Positions 22,894-34,622 of a stretch of 64,000 bases of DNA are shown in pieces. Position 1 is the first letter of the stretch; each line of letters starts with the position of its first letter. The notes beneath the pieces were generated by a model. That model had not been told where the DNA came from, ran no database searches, and worked only from the letters and a program-made list of their open reading frames with translations. The position numbers were made by a program, and so were the translations under genes. This stretch comes from Rhizopus sp. PT2906 (lineage: Eukaryota; Mucoromycota; Mucoromycetes; Mucorales; Rhizopodaceae), in contig JAMYHX010000015.1 in NCBI GenBank assembly GCA_025529335.1, positions 165,620-229,619 on the forward strand. The letters run 5' to 3'.

Positions 22894-24186
22894 ATGGAAG
22901 CAGTAGCAGATTTCCCTGAAGGATTCTTCTTTATACGATGCAAGGCAAAATCATTTGCTTTGGACGTAGCCAACGGTAGCATGACTGTAAGGCTTACTTT
23001 TTGCTTACAACACTGTATTAACATACACTTAAAAAAAACTCTTTAGAATGACACGCCTATTATTATATGGCCACAGGTAAAAACAAACATAAAAGGATGT
23101 TGCTATATTTACTTATAAACTCTCTTGCAGAAAATGGTGGATAGTATTAATCAGGTAACTTTTGTCATAGCAGCTATAGTTCACTCAACCTTAAATTGAA
23201 TAGCTGTGGATGCATGAAGACGGCTTTTTAATAAATAAGAAGTCAGGACTTGGTAAGTCTATGGTGTACTCTTTGAGAAATAATAAAAGCTAAACAATAT
23301 TTATAGTACTTGACATTAGAGGAGGTAAACATTACACTTGATAAAAGAGAAGAGAGAACTTATATCATCAAAGGTATTGAGCGTGACAAACTTATCATTC
23401 AATATGCCCGTAAGCCTGGACTTGCGCATAATCAAAGATGGAAGTATCAGGATGGATATATCTTTCCTAGTGCAGCTCCTCATCTCGTGATAGATATTAA
23501 AGTAAAGCATATACTAGACAGTATAAAGATGTTAAACAACTCTAGTAGGGCGGAGAGTATAAGAATGGCAATAACATATTCCTAAATACCAAGAATCCAC
23601 ATTCACCTACACAGCAATTCATTATTCAACCATTTGAAAATGAAAAGTCTAGACAAGAATTGGCTTTGTTAAGGCCATCTCCTCGTAAGTTGAAGGATAA
23701 CTGGATAAAAAAAGATAAGCTTACTCTTCTTCTGTGCGTGTACATCGTTTAGTTCAAAGAAACTCATTATTCCCAAGACAAGAGGAGCTGTATGATTGCT
23801 ACAGAGTGGTATACCTAGAAAATAAACAAGTTACACCAGAACAGTTGGCAGGTGCTGTAACGTTCAAGGTAAATACTCAACAGAGATTAGAAACAGCCAT
23901 CTCAATCATTTATGAAACCAAAGGCAATGAAAGATTATATCACAAGCATAAAGAATAAGGGTGAGCCTATTGTCGCTAATGATGATACAAGGAGAACCCT
24001 TTGTGAAATTGTAAAGCAGGAGGTAAAATCAGAGGAAGCAAAAGGCTACGACTATATTTTAATGATTATATACAAATGAAAAAGGTACACCGCACATTAA
24101 CTCAAGCCCAGATACATAATCAAGAGTTGGTATCATCTGCTTCCATGGTAGCTGAATCGTATTTCAGTCGAGAATACAGCGTATAA
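22894..24186 (+). CDS. Ricin-B-type (beta-trefoil) lectin-domain protein
   Basis: A carbohydrate-binding beta-trefoil domain (CBM13-like) with a C-terminal helical extension; no N-glycosidase-like (A-chain) region is visible, so I do not call it a toxin. Exons: 22894-22986, 23047-23076, 23131-23154, 23204-23252, 23307-23324, 23374-23501, 23549-23694, 23730-23868, 23891-24022, 24085-24186 (286 aa). Repeats: FPEGFFFIRCKAKSFALDVA, then DGFLINKKSGLVLDIRGG, then QRWKYQDGYIFPSAAPHLVI and NNIFLNTKNPHSPTQQFIIQ. The helical part holds QVTPEQLAGAVTFK. No signal peptide. Exons of 24 and 18 nt are needed to keep the trefoil. Intron 8 (23869-23890) would be only 22 nt; otherwise there is a frameshift there. 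The stop is 22 bp from the convergent BSD gene. Confidence 0.72.
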
Positions 24187-24208
24187 CTAGAAGGCTAATG
24201 AATAAATT

Positions 24209-25191
24209 CTAAATTGCTGCTTTCCTTAACTCTATTTCCCAGTCTTCCATGCCTTCATACTCTTTCTCGTCTATATGTTTCTTTTCTTCAGATGGTTTGT
24301 CCTCTTTTTTGTCATGTGTCAACAATTTATCCCCTTGGTGATCCTTTTCATTTTCAGAGTCTTCACAGCTAGAATTATTATCATCATTATCTTGAAAACT
24401 AAAGAGCACAGTTTCACCATGATCCTTCTCTTCTTCTGGAGGCTGGCTTAGAATCTCTTGCTTGATGAGAGTAACTCTATAAAAATAGTTTCTCCAGAAC
24501 GTTTCTTCATTGACACTAAATTAACGCGTAAGCAAATCTTTATCACTTGTGTTGTATAATCCTTACTGCTGTGGTACAAGTGAGAACCGCATACGTGATA
24601 ACTCTTGATCTTCTTGTAAAGCAGCATGAGCTGTCAGACTGTAGGCATTAAAATCAAATTGGACATTTGTTTCATCAGGGGGAGGAACCAGAAAGTTCCT
24701 TTTTTCCTACTTTAAATAAGATTTACTGCTTATTAGTTCATGATTATTCGTAATACCTTGGATATTTCCATAATAGCTGCCTTCATTTGCCTTTCATATC
24801 CTTTGTATCCAACCCATGGAGCAACAGGTACTACAGTTATGTGTTAAGTATAATATTACACAGCTTGTAAAGGTATTACCTGCCCCTTTAGCTTGGCTTG
24901 TCACAACATTCTCTTGCTTTTGCTTATTCAGCAAAAACGATGCCTTCTCGGTCTCAAATTCCTGTTGGAGGCTACCTAATCGTTTTGGTAATTCCTTGGC
25001 CTGTTGCTGTAACTTATTGAGTTGCTTGTTTAAATCCGGTAAACTCTTCGTTTGAAGTGTTTGAGAAAAAGAAGTCAAACCTGAACTCACTGTCGACAGG
25101 ACGGCTCGACTGAAGAAACTGCTCTTGTTTTCTATTTTGAACTTAATATGAATATATAAAACACCCTCATTCGTATACCTTTTTCAGTCAT
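24209..25191 (-). CDS. BSD-domain protein
   Basis: Exons 25191-25179 (13 nt), 25131-24880, 24830-24757, 24706-24567 and 24515-24209 give 261 aa. The order is: an amphipathic N-terminus (NKSSFFSRAVLSTVSSGLTS), a coiled coil (LPDLNKQLNKLQQQAKELPK), APWVGYKGYERQMKAAIMEI, RNFLVPPPDETNVQFDFNAY, then the BSD signature with its paired aromatics, ETFWRNYFYRVTLIKQEI. The acidic tail ends MEDWEIELRKAAI. The BSD fold occurs in TFIIH p62 and in synapse-associated-type proteins. The arrangement here matches the latter, poorly characterised, fungal class. No specific function is claimed. Confidence 0.85.
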
Positions 25192-25326
25192 GGAAGTAGA
25201 GATGAAGCAAAAAGGAAAAAGAAAGAAATATTAATCTATTGTCACTCCGCTTTTGTCAAAAGGTACCTGCATGAAGCAGTTAAATTGATTGTGATTTCTA
25301 TTAAATATGACAACAAATTAAAGCAA

Positions 25327-25725
25327 TTACAAGTTCTTAGTATCAATGCCTGCTTCTTGTAGCAACTTCTTTAGTTTTCCAGATGTATAAGCAGATTCAA
25401 GGTCGCTGTAACCACCAACGTGTTGTTGATTAATAAAGACGTTGGGCACAGTGCTCTGTTTGGTTAATTCTTTCAAGCATTCTTGAATATCCACACCATC
25501 AGGACGTTCATTTAATTCTATTGCCTTGTAGTCTACATTGATATCGTCAAACAAGTCCTTAGCTCGAATAGAATAGCCACAATAAGTTTTACTGAAAATC
25601 TAAATAATAATAATAATAACATTAACCTAGTCTCATTCTCGACATAAAGGCAACCTTACTGTCACTTTATTATCAGCAATAGCTTTCTTTACAAATTCTT
25701 TTACTCCATTGGCAATGGCAGACAT
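25327..25725 (-). CDS. Glutaredoxin with CGYS active site
   Basis: Thiol-disulfide oxidoreductase of ~112 aa, a normal single-domain size. Exons 25725-25660 and 25599-25327. Motifs: IFSKTYCGYSIRAKDLF (active site, residues 29-32), then STVPNVFINQQHVGGYSDLE with the cis-proline (TVP) and the glutathione-binding GG. The overall sequence looks like dithiol class I glutaredoxins, which usually have CPYC. Here the Pro is Gly and the second Cys is Ser (codons at 25570-25581), leaving a single active-site cysteine. No targeting peptide is evident, so it is likely cytosolic. Confidence 0.9.
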
Positions 25726-26624
25726 TGTGAATAAAAGACCAACAAAAAAAAAGAGAAATGTGCTTTTGATTTGAAAGAGGATAAGCACGCCATTCGCCGT
25801 CACGCTATGCTCTAATGAACTTGATAAAAGTCTGCTAAATAAGCAAATCATTTATCATTGACGTATTCCAGCTTGTTATTCATTCCACCATATTCACTAA
25901 TAATTGACTTATACCGGATAGTCTTACAGAATGAAACATCTTGTACGGAAAAGGAAGAAGAGTAACATTTTCCGTTTAATCTGTTTACAGACATCACGCT
26001 CGTGTGGAAAATAAGAAATATTCTGGAAACACTATGTACACACCCATCTGTCAAGTAGAGTCTTAGTCTCGGCGGACAGTCCCGTCCGACTGAAGTCTAA
26101 AGTTGAAACGGTTGCTGATTCTTGATTTGATGCACGATGAAAAAAGGATGCATATGAAGTAGGGGTTTACATATGTTTGACACTCTAGTGAAGGGTATTT
26201 GCTTGATGATTTACACCACATTTCGATCCCTACTGCGAAAGGGAATAAGGAATGCATGTGGTACTTTCTTGCCCTTTTTGGAAATCTCATTGGGCAGTTT
26301 ATTTTCTCACTGAAATGCTCAAAGCTATGCTCTGTTTACATTCACGACATGGTATGACTCAAAAAGAGTGATACGGTGTAACGCTATTTATGATATCGAA
26401 AAGTTGGAGTAGAAAAAAAGGGGGTAAAGTAGGAGCTGTTCTAGAATAGAAAGTTACCCAATCCCGGATCAGTTTTTTACGTAAAAATTAGTCCATTTTT
26501 ATGTAAAAAGAAGAGTAACAAGAAAAGTTTTAGCGGCCAGCCAATCAATATAAAAACCGCAGAACATTACCTTTTTTCCTTCTTTCTACCCTTACTGAGC
26601 TATCCCTTATTTTTATTAATTACA
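25726..26624. other. Intergenic region upstream of the P-type ATPase
   Basis: About 900 bp between the divergent glutaredoxin and ATPase genes. I see no gene; minus ORFs at 25848-26054 and 26063-26290 have no protein character. A short perfect hairpin CGGAC-AGTCC-GTCCG-type sequence lies near 26074-26090. The 3' part is the ATPase promoter. Confidence 0.4.
26541..26555 (+). promoter_or_regulatory. CCAAT box and TATA box of the ATPase gene
   Basis: CCAAT at 26541-26545 and TATAAAA at 26549-26555, the latter about 70 bp upstream of the ATG at 26625. Both are in the orientation and position of a fungal core promoter. Assignment rests on sequence and position only. Confidence 0.5.
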
Positions 26625-29607
26625 ATGAAGAGGGATGAAGTGCCCCTGCAAGCTTGGCATGTTGAAGCGATTGATGATGTCGCCAAACATTTAGATACAG
26701 ACTTAGACAACGGTTTAACATCAGAAGAAGCTTCAAAGAGACACACGATTTATGGATACAATGAACTTTCGGCAGATGGTGGACCTAAATGGATCAAGGT
26801 CCTGATGGGTCAATTCATGGATGCGATGAACTGGATCTTTATTGCACTTGCCATTGTTTGTTATGTCTTGGGTGATTATATCACTGGATCATTGCTTTTG
26901 TTTATTGCTGTATTGAACATCTACCTGGGATTCTCACAAGAATATGCTGCTGAACAGACATTGGCTGCTTTGCGCAACCTGTCCTCCCCGATGACAAGCG
27001 TTATACGTGACGGCGTGGAAAAATCCATTGCAAGTCGTGAGATTGTGCCCGGTGACATTCTTCTCGTTAAAGAAGGTGATTCCGTCGGTGCTGATGCTCG
27101 TCTTGTCTATATTTCCAACTTGGAAGTCGATGAAGCCCTGTTGACAGGCGAATCAGTGCCTGTTTCTAAGCAATTGATTGTATTAGAAAAACAAGGTAAT
27201 TAAACACATCCTTTCTCTTTAAATCGCTAATTTGTTTTGATGATCAACAGATGAACCCCTTGGCGATCGAGTCAACATGATCTATTCTTCCACAATTGTT
27301 TCCAAAGGTCGAGGCAAGGCGATTGTGACCGCTACGGGCATGCATACAGAAATCGGCAAGGTTGCAAAAAAGTTGAATGACTCAGGCGACAACGATAGAA
27401 CACGTCTTCAGAAAAGTTTGGATAAAATGTATCTCATGCTACTTGCAGCTGCAATTATCTGTGTTATCGTCGTTTTGGCATCCGTAAAGTTTAAAGCAGA
27501 TTACGATACTGGAATGTATGCGATGACAGCTGCCCTTTCTGTCCTACCAGCTGGATTAACTACCGTGATGACAGTAACCCTAGTGCTCGGAGGAAAAGAG
27601 ATGACACGGCAAAAGGCGATTGTACGAAAACTAAAGTGCTTAGAAACTTTGGGTTCAGTCACCAACATTTTCTCTGACAAGACTGGAACACTGACGATGG
27701 CAAAGATGGTTGTTGTACGCTTCTGGACTCCGTTGGAAGGCTTTTTTTATGTGACGCCTAATGGTTTGGCTCCTGTCGGCGATGTATATCAAACATTCGA
27801 AGAAATTCCTGACAAAATCGGTGACGACAAGAGTGCGGTTCGCGTGGACAGAGATTCGCTCTCATCTGAAACATTGCAGCTCGTAAGATGTGCAGCACTT
27901 TGCAACGTGTCCAGTATCTACCGCCGAGAACAAGATGATGAGAGTGAAAAAACGACGGATGAGAGCGCCGATTCAGATGATTGGATCGCAAGCGGCGCAC
28001 CTACCGAAGTGGCTCTTCAAGTCTTTGCTCACAAGTTTGGTATGGGAAAACCTGATTTGAGCAGCAATGGCTGGGAACTCCTTGCAGAATATCAGTTTGA
28101 CTCAACTATCAAGCGCATGTCGACGGTGTGTGTTGACAGAAACAGTGGCGTAGTCTATGTATTTACTAAAGGAGCAACCGAACGTGTGATCGAACTATGT
28201 TCTAACATACCAATCGAAGTAGACAAATCACGTATCTTGGACACAGTCTATACTTTAGCTACAAAAGGTCTTCGAGTAATGGCCATGGCGTACCGCAAGC
28301 TGGATATTCCTTCCGACATCACTGCTGAAGAATTACAGAAGATGCGCCGTGAAGATGTGGAACGTGACCTTGTCTTTGTTGGGTTAACTGGTATTTATGA
28401 TCCACCTCGTGACGAATCACGTCAGGCCGTTCGAGAAGCACATCAAGCTGGTATCTCTGTTCATATGTTGACTGGTGATCATGAAGCTACTGCAACTGCT
28501 ATTGCCAAAGAAATTGATATTTTGAATCGGAAAATGAGCCCCGAAGAAACCAAGTCTTTAGTAATGACTGGTACTGCGTTTGACGCTCTGTCTGATGAAG
28601 AGATCGACGCACTTCCCAAGCTTCCTCTTGTTGTTGCACGTTGTTCTCCTGAAACCAAGGTCAAAATGATCCAAGCGTCTGCACGTCGCAACAATATCTC
28701 TGCCATGACAGGTGATGGTGTCAATGACTCTCCCTCACTTCGTATTGCGGATGTAGGTATTGCCATGGGCAAGAACGGTAGTGACGTAGCGAAGCAAGCT
28801 TCTGATATAATCTTGACCGACGATAATTTTGCAACCATCATTCGTGCTATCGCTGAAGGCCGTCGCATCTATCAAAACATGCAACGTTTCCTCCTTTACT
28901 ACTGGATTTGTTTGCTTGGCATGGCTCTTGTCGTCCTTGTATGCCTGGCTGTTCGGGATCCTATTGGTAGAAGTGCTGCGCCTTTGTCTACTCTTCAAAT
29001 GATATTTATGTATGTCTCCATCACTCCACCAGCCGGTTTACTCAGTGTGCTGCCTCCATCCAAGACAGTCATGCAGGAACCTCCACGTCCACCAACTGAA
29101 AGCATATTCAATCGAGAAATTATTATCGATACATTCGTTTACTCTATTGGTTTCTGTATTGTCTGTATGATTGCTTACTTTGTCCCTCTTTACGTTGTCG
29201 GCAATGGTATTGGTGGAGTGAATTGTGACTCAAACTATGTACCAGGCGCCTGCGATTCATTTTTCAGAGCACGTGCTTCGCTCTTGGTAACTGTGACATT
29301 TGTGAGTATGGTAGTCATGGTCCACTGTCGAAGTTATCGTGAACCCCAATGGAACCTGGCCGGTCTCAAGGAAACATTCAAATCTCTTACGATCATTGGC
29401 ACATTCTTTTTCAACATTATCTGTCTTTGTATTTTTATGTACATTCCTAAAGTGGCTATCGAAGGCTTCCGTATGCTTGGAACTACTTGGGAATGGGGCC
29501 TGGACGTTGGCTTGGTCTTGGCCATGATTATCTATGGTGAAGTATTTAAGTTACTGAAGCGCAAGTTCATGAAACCTTTGGAAAACACTCTGGTAGAAGA
29601 CGAGTAA
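26625..29607 (+). CDS. P-type ATPase, ENA-like alkali cation exporter
   Basis: Plasma- or endomembrane cation pump, closest in pattern to the fungal ENA (type IID) Na+/K+ ATPases and related to SERCA. Exons 26625-27195 and 27251-29607 give 975 aa. The N-terminus has LDTDLDNGLTSEEASKRHTI. The actuator has VDEALLTGESVPV. The phosphorylation site SDKTGTLT lies at about residue 333, nucleotide site FTKGATERVIEL, hinge TGDGVNDSPSLRIADVGIAM. Ten hydrophobic helices fit the family. The usual acidic M4 motif (PEG/PES) reads PAG (27547-27555), so a cation-ligating Glu is absent. A Ca2+ pump is therefore unlikely, and Na+/K+ specificity is inferred rather than shown. Confidence 0.85.
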
Positions 29608-29796
29608 AATCATACACACACCAACTTAGACTATTGTGATATGTTATCACTAAAACAACAACACAGCTCCCAATGTACAGACATATAATAGACTTCAATA
29701 CGAGTACTACCAACCTATATTTTGTTAATTTATTTTCTTTATACAAACATTATTAATAAAATTAATCAACTTGACACACTACTTTTCTATACTTTT

Positions 29797-32451
29797 TTAT
29801 CGTTGCTTTTCATATTCGATAAATACTTGTACAAGATAATAATCATATTCCAAAGTATTTGAAGAAGCATCAAGCATATTTACTTTCAAAAGACCACTAC
29901 TACTTTCAAAAGTCCAATGACTGCCTGCACTCATTTCAAAGCCGTCTATTAATACCCGCTTTATACACAAAGAAGCTTGTCTATTTTCACTTTGACATCC
30001 TGCCTCTTCATGGCATGTTGTTATCCAAAAACCACAGGACTGACTCATGTGAGAAAGATAAGCTTCAAACTTTGCGTTCAAGCAGCTTAAAGATGTGCTT
30101 GTCATTGGTAAAAGCCTCGTTTTTAAAATTGCTCGAGTACCGTTCATTTTGTCAATTAGACCAAGACATGCGACATAAATGGAGCCAATTGAGTGAGTGC
30201 AGCAAACAGAGATCAAGGATGATTCAAATCCATTTATTGGGATGAGCATTGCTTCTTCTGTGTGACTGTCCTTGTCGGTAAGGTGCAAGTTAGGAAACAA
30301 AGGCGTGAGCTTTCCTCGGTTGCGTCCAGTAACTACATATGCAACAGATAGCCGTTTTGAGAGTATAGGAAGATTAAACATGGAGCCTTTCACCACGCCT
30401 AGCCTTTCGCAAGATGTCGTATTCCAAAACCCACAGACACCATATCCTAACCTTCCAGTATTATCCAGTTCTTCAATGTTAACATTATACATACTTAAAG
30501 GCGCTCCGTTACCCATAGGATCTCCGAATACAGTATCAAAGGTAGGTATTGGTGGTTGACATGACCTGAGCAAGGTTGGCCCCTTGCTTTTACTGATAGC
30601 TACTAAGGCCTCGATCAACGGCAAAGAATGTTTTCCGAGATTATCTGTGATATATATAGGCCCTCCAGAAATAGCACGGCTTGATATAGATAAGAAACGT
30701 ACCAAAGGGCGTATTCATTAGACTTACCTCGATGCATGATATTCACCAAATGCATGATCTGATTGGAACATGTCCCAGTCTTGTATAACCGGATAACATC
30801 TTAACCAGAGCGCATTGATTGCATTAACATAGATATGCCATGGATGACTATCAATTACATTTGGAAAGAAATCGTCACTACTCCTGTTGAACTAAAGTTA
30901 GGCTTCATGTGGCAGTTTGGCTGCATTAAAGTAAACCTGAATGTGCATTTTGTCCTGCATGAAAGTACAGGATTAAATAGTATGTAAGGTGTTAATGACA
31001 TGCAGTGAATTACTCTTCCTTCAAGTTGCTCATCTGATGCTTTCACAACTGCTTTTCTATACTTGTTCCATAAATGCATACAGTGGTCTGGTAGATTAAG
31101 GAAGTCTCCTTGATTATCTACTTTAACAAAATCGACATTTGATGCATGCAAAAACTTGTAAAAATCATCATAAAAAAGATCAGCATGCTTTACGAGGCCT
31201 ATCGAGGCTCCTTGATTGTTTGTTACATCTATTGGATCATACCCTTGGCTGTCTGCAAAAGACGCACATATGCCATTCCAGTAACCACAGAGGGTATGCC
31301 AAACACCAACATGACTCAAAAAAGGATTCTCTTTTTTAATAATTGCTACAACCTCCTTTAGAGTGAGATTTGGAAACTTTGTAGGATGGACATCAAAGGT
31401 GGCCATACGTGATTTACTGGATGTGTGCTGCCATCCATCGTCAATTATTAGGTATCTTATTGGCATGTTGTTGGACCTTATGTCACTGAGTAGCCGTAGT
31501 AGCTTTTCAAATGTTATGGATGTTCCAAGGGCATTCCAGGTACAGTAACCAAGTGTGTCGGACAGGGTCCCATTTTGAGCACTCTGAGCTATGTTTTTGA
31601 CTGTATCCGATATCTTTGCAATTTGCTTATAGTAATAGTCTAAAGCGTAGGCAATAATCAATGCATATTTTAATGGATCAGATGCCTCTAAAACAAGAAC
31701 ATGCACGTGGTGCTCTTGAATTTGGGCATCACTGTCTGATATGACTTGATAATGAATGTTGATATTATTATTGGCGCCATAAGAAAACCAACAGTCAAGC
31801 GAAGAGCTGCAGGCTATCCAAAGATGCAGGTTTCCTGCTTCGCTATCCCGATAAAGGAGTAGCTGATGTCTGTCAAAAGAGCAAGTGAGACAATCCTTGC
31901 CGGAGACAGGTGTGAGCCATGTTACTCTAAATCGATTAAAAAAAATAAAAACCTTACATTGCATATATTTGTAGTAGGTATTACCCCTTTCGTAAATACG
32001 AAACGTAACTATACATAGGCCCAACTCTACCAAGATGCATTTGGCCATGGTTTTCCCGAATTGGAGCTGAAAAATGGTCCAGATGAAATCCTCGAGAGGT
32101 TTCGTTTGCCACCCAATTAAGGTGAGGTAAGCACTTGGTTGACAAATGATCTTTTGCCAACCTGATATGACCATTCTGTCCTGGTTTACCATACCAAAAC
32201 CATTGATCATCGGTCTGTTTCTTGAACCTTAACGTAAATTCGTAGTTGTCCGGAGGAAGGTCATATGTATGGATCATTAATTGATATCCTTCTTTTTGGT
32301 TCTTGAAACTAAAAGAAGTCCACTCCTTCGAGCGTGTCAAATTTGACCATAGCTCGATGCAATCATACTCTGTTGCAATACAGTAAAAAATAATAGGCTG
32401 CTTATGTTGAATAACGGTACTGCATCCTATGTCTGGTGAAAGTAGAACCAT
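29797..32451 (-). CDS. GH36 raffinose synthase / Sip1-type alpha-galactosidase
   Basis: Acts on alpha-galactosides: raffinose synthase, seed-imbibition or alkaline alpha-galactosidase family. Exons 32451-31985, 31926-30969, 30891-30728 and 30679-29797 give 823 aa. The N-terminal beta-sandwich precedes the barrel. Substrate motif YLIIDDGWQ, nucleophile in FVKVDNQGDFLNL, and the acid/base pair in RSSDDFFPN, followed by HPWHIYVNAINALW and ISGGPIYITDNLGKH, which are strong Sip1-family signatures. The junction between exons 2 and 3 is the least certain: I used donor GTACTT at 30968 and the acceptor before TTC-AAC-AGG. No signal peptide, so probably cytosolic. Exact substrate cannot be told from sequence. 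Confidence 0.87.
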
Positions 32452-32831
32452 CTAAAAAAGAACAAACAGGTCTCTGGGAACACCACAAAAAATCCTTAGG
32501 AGGACACCACGCTCCCGACTCTTCGGAATCTGAATAATAGTGGTCATTGCCTTTTTTAATATTAATATCTTTGCATATGTGCAAGGCATGAATAATCGTT
32601 ACTGAGAAATTATATATGATTTCCAAAAGTTATTGACACTGATGCCAAGAGTAAAATTTGCACTTGTTAAATTCTAATGTCACGTTAACCATTGGCTGAT
32701 TTCGCTTGTTAACAAATTAAATGTCGTAAATGTAGAAGCTTTGTCGTACAAAATATGTGTATATTAAGCATGAAAGCACTGTCAGTTCTCTTATTTTACT
32801 CTCTTTCTCATTAAAAACCGAGTATTACAAT

Positions 32832-33327
32832 ATGAGCTTTCAAATTTTCTATGAAGACGGGCACGGTAATGCAGTTGATGAATACGGTAGACCTGAGCCT
32901 AGGACTACATCATTGACGAAGAGCGATATGCTTTAGAAACATTTAGTTCACGCACCCAATATTTGCATAATCAGCCTCAGAAGAATAATTTCGATGTAGC
33001 CTTTATGCCAGATGAAGATGCAAAAGATGACATAGATGTTTGCATGAAAGAGGCGTCGAGTAAGTGAGCGTATACACTCTATACGGATCAAGACAAAGTT
33101 ATATTCTTTAAACTGATGTTTGAGAAAGTTATGGGTGCTTCAGCTGCTGCGAAACAATTAGATATTCATGTTCGTACAGCTCAAAGATGGGCTCAAATGT
33201 ACAAAACGGGCCCTGATAGTATTTTTATAAAACATAAGAAAACGAGCCGCTTGCGTATACTTCAAAAAGAACACAAGCAGGTGATATGAGAGTACATAGA
33301 TGAGAATTCTTCAGCTGTCTTGGAGCA
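32832..33327 (+). pseudogene. Broken helix-turn-helix (transposase-like) gene
   Basis: Begins ATGAGCTTTCAAATTTTC at 32832 (MSFQIFYEDGHGNAVDEYGR), then shifts frame near 32905. It continues IIDEERYALETFSSRTQYLH, a TGA near 33066, then an HTH segment ASAAAKQLDIHVRTAQRWAQ, KTSRLRILQKEHKQ, and another TGA. The HTH block with the RxLxxEHKQ motif resembles the DNA-binding part of Tc1/IS630-type transposases and related fungal families. The reading frame ends where MITE copy A begins, so the element probably inserted into it. Two stops and one frameshift make it non-functional as it stands. Confidence 0.6.
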
Positions 33328-33831
33328 GAGAAACACTACATGCACGAAAAAATGAATTAGCTATTTTTTTCAGAGAATAAAGCGCGGTGAACAATATGCA
33401 CACGAGAAGGCTAATGCTACGGGCGCTTCCTTGGAGGCACTACATGTGGCGTCACTTTACAACTTGACATTACAAAATTCACTATCTGACCTAAGGCTGT
33501 CCAGTGAGATATTCTTTATAATTACACTGAGGATCTTGGTTCTTTGTTGATCAAACTAACAACATAAATACAGCAATGACCACATTTCTTTTTTATCTCT
33601 TTCTTTCTTCTTTAAAAGATAACTTCTTATCCTACATCAAGGAATATGGAAAGACATCTGTTCTCTAAACAAGCTTAACGTGATGCTGAACATTGAAAAG
33701 GTTTATTGACGATATTACAGGTTGCGTCTGTAATGGATTTCCTCGTGCGCGTAGTGTACACTTTCTTATTTGCACGAAAAAAGTGGCTAATTCAGTTTTT
33801 TGTGAATTTTTTCGTGCATGTAGTGTTTCCC
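33328..33831 (-). mobile_element. MITE copy A (terminal inverted repeats)
   Basis: Ends are inverted copies: AAACACTACATGCACGAAAA at the left and its reverse complement at the right (33805-33831). Internal sequence matches, in reverse orientation, the copies at 42170-42541 and 61700-62034 (shared blocks such as TCTTTGTTGATCAA and ACATTTCTTTT-TATCTC). No coding capacity. It is longer (~500 bp) and more diverged than the other two. Confidence 0.75.
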
Positions 33832-34280
33832 AAAAAAAATTCAGCACTATCATTGGCAATCTTTGTAAAACACTCAATAGCAACATACTCCATGACGATA
33901 TTAAGGCTTACATTGGGAGTTATTAAAAAATATGGTTAGTTAAAGAATAAAATAGTGGTAGTGCAGTAATTCTTATATTTTTATGTAATAGAACACTTCC
34001 AAAGCAGAAAACACCGTCGAGAACATCACTACCAACAGCTTTATAAATAGTGTGGTAAACTATGACGAAGGAGAGGCGAACACTGTTGTTGGACAATCAA
34101 GCATGGCGCTTCCAATTTCTACAAATCAAAAGAAGCAACAAAAAACTCATCAGTTCTAATACTCCTAGATATGTTAAATCATATTTAAGTAAAAAGATTA
34201 TCTTTTTTATTTTTACAAACGTAAACGTTCATTTATTAAAGCTCTAATATCTCTTTCATTTCAACTCTTGTGGTATCAAT

Positions 34281-34622
34281 ATGGTTAGCTACTCATCTTG
34301 GAAAGATGAAACTGAGATGGGATATCTCGAGCACTGGAAACCACTGTTTAAAACTTTATTTAGAGACTGCAACTTGATAATCAGAAGGTGAGTTTATTTA
34401 TTTATTTATTTTTGAAATAACACAGCTTTTATTTACTTATATTCTTATAGTGGAGAAACATCATATATTGCTTCAAAAATAGACAGACAATTGAATGAGT
34501 ACGAGTACAGGGCCACTATAAAAGGTATAACAGGAAGAAAAGTAGATTTAATTTTCTGTACAGCAATTGACAATGATGTATATGAGCTTTTCAAGCTGAA
34601 TTTAAAACAGCAACAAGACTAG
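34281..34622 (+). CDS. Small hypothetical protein, possibly a fragment
   Basis: Exons 34281-34387 and 34451-34622 give a clean 92-aa frame with a good donor (AG|GTGAGT) and acceptor (TTATAG). The sequence runs MVSYSSWKDETEMGYLEHWK, a helical start, then IASKIDRQLNEYEYRATIKG and ITGRKVDLIFCTAIDNDVYE. The GRKVDLIF block looks like part of a larger repeated protein family, so this may be the surviving piece of a bigger gene. No function assigned. It lies between the MITE-damaged gene and the siderophore-type transporter. Confidence 0.45.

Noticed and set aside
23325..23729. Multiple frameshifts making the lectin-domain gene a pseudogene
   Set aside because: Two of the three apparent frame changes vanish with standard 40-60 nt introns (23325-23373, 23502-23548, also 23695-23729); only the 22-nt junction at 23869 remains doubtful.
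22894..24186. Ricin-like toxin gene
   Set aside because: Only the lectin-type beta-trefoil and a helical tail are visible; there is no N-glycosidase-like region and no signal peptide.
28479..28868. 129-aa minus-strand ORF
   Set aside because: Antisense shadow of the conserved ATPase hinge region.
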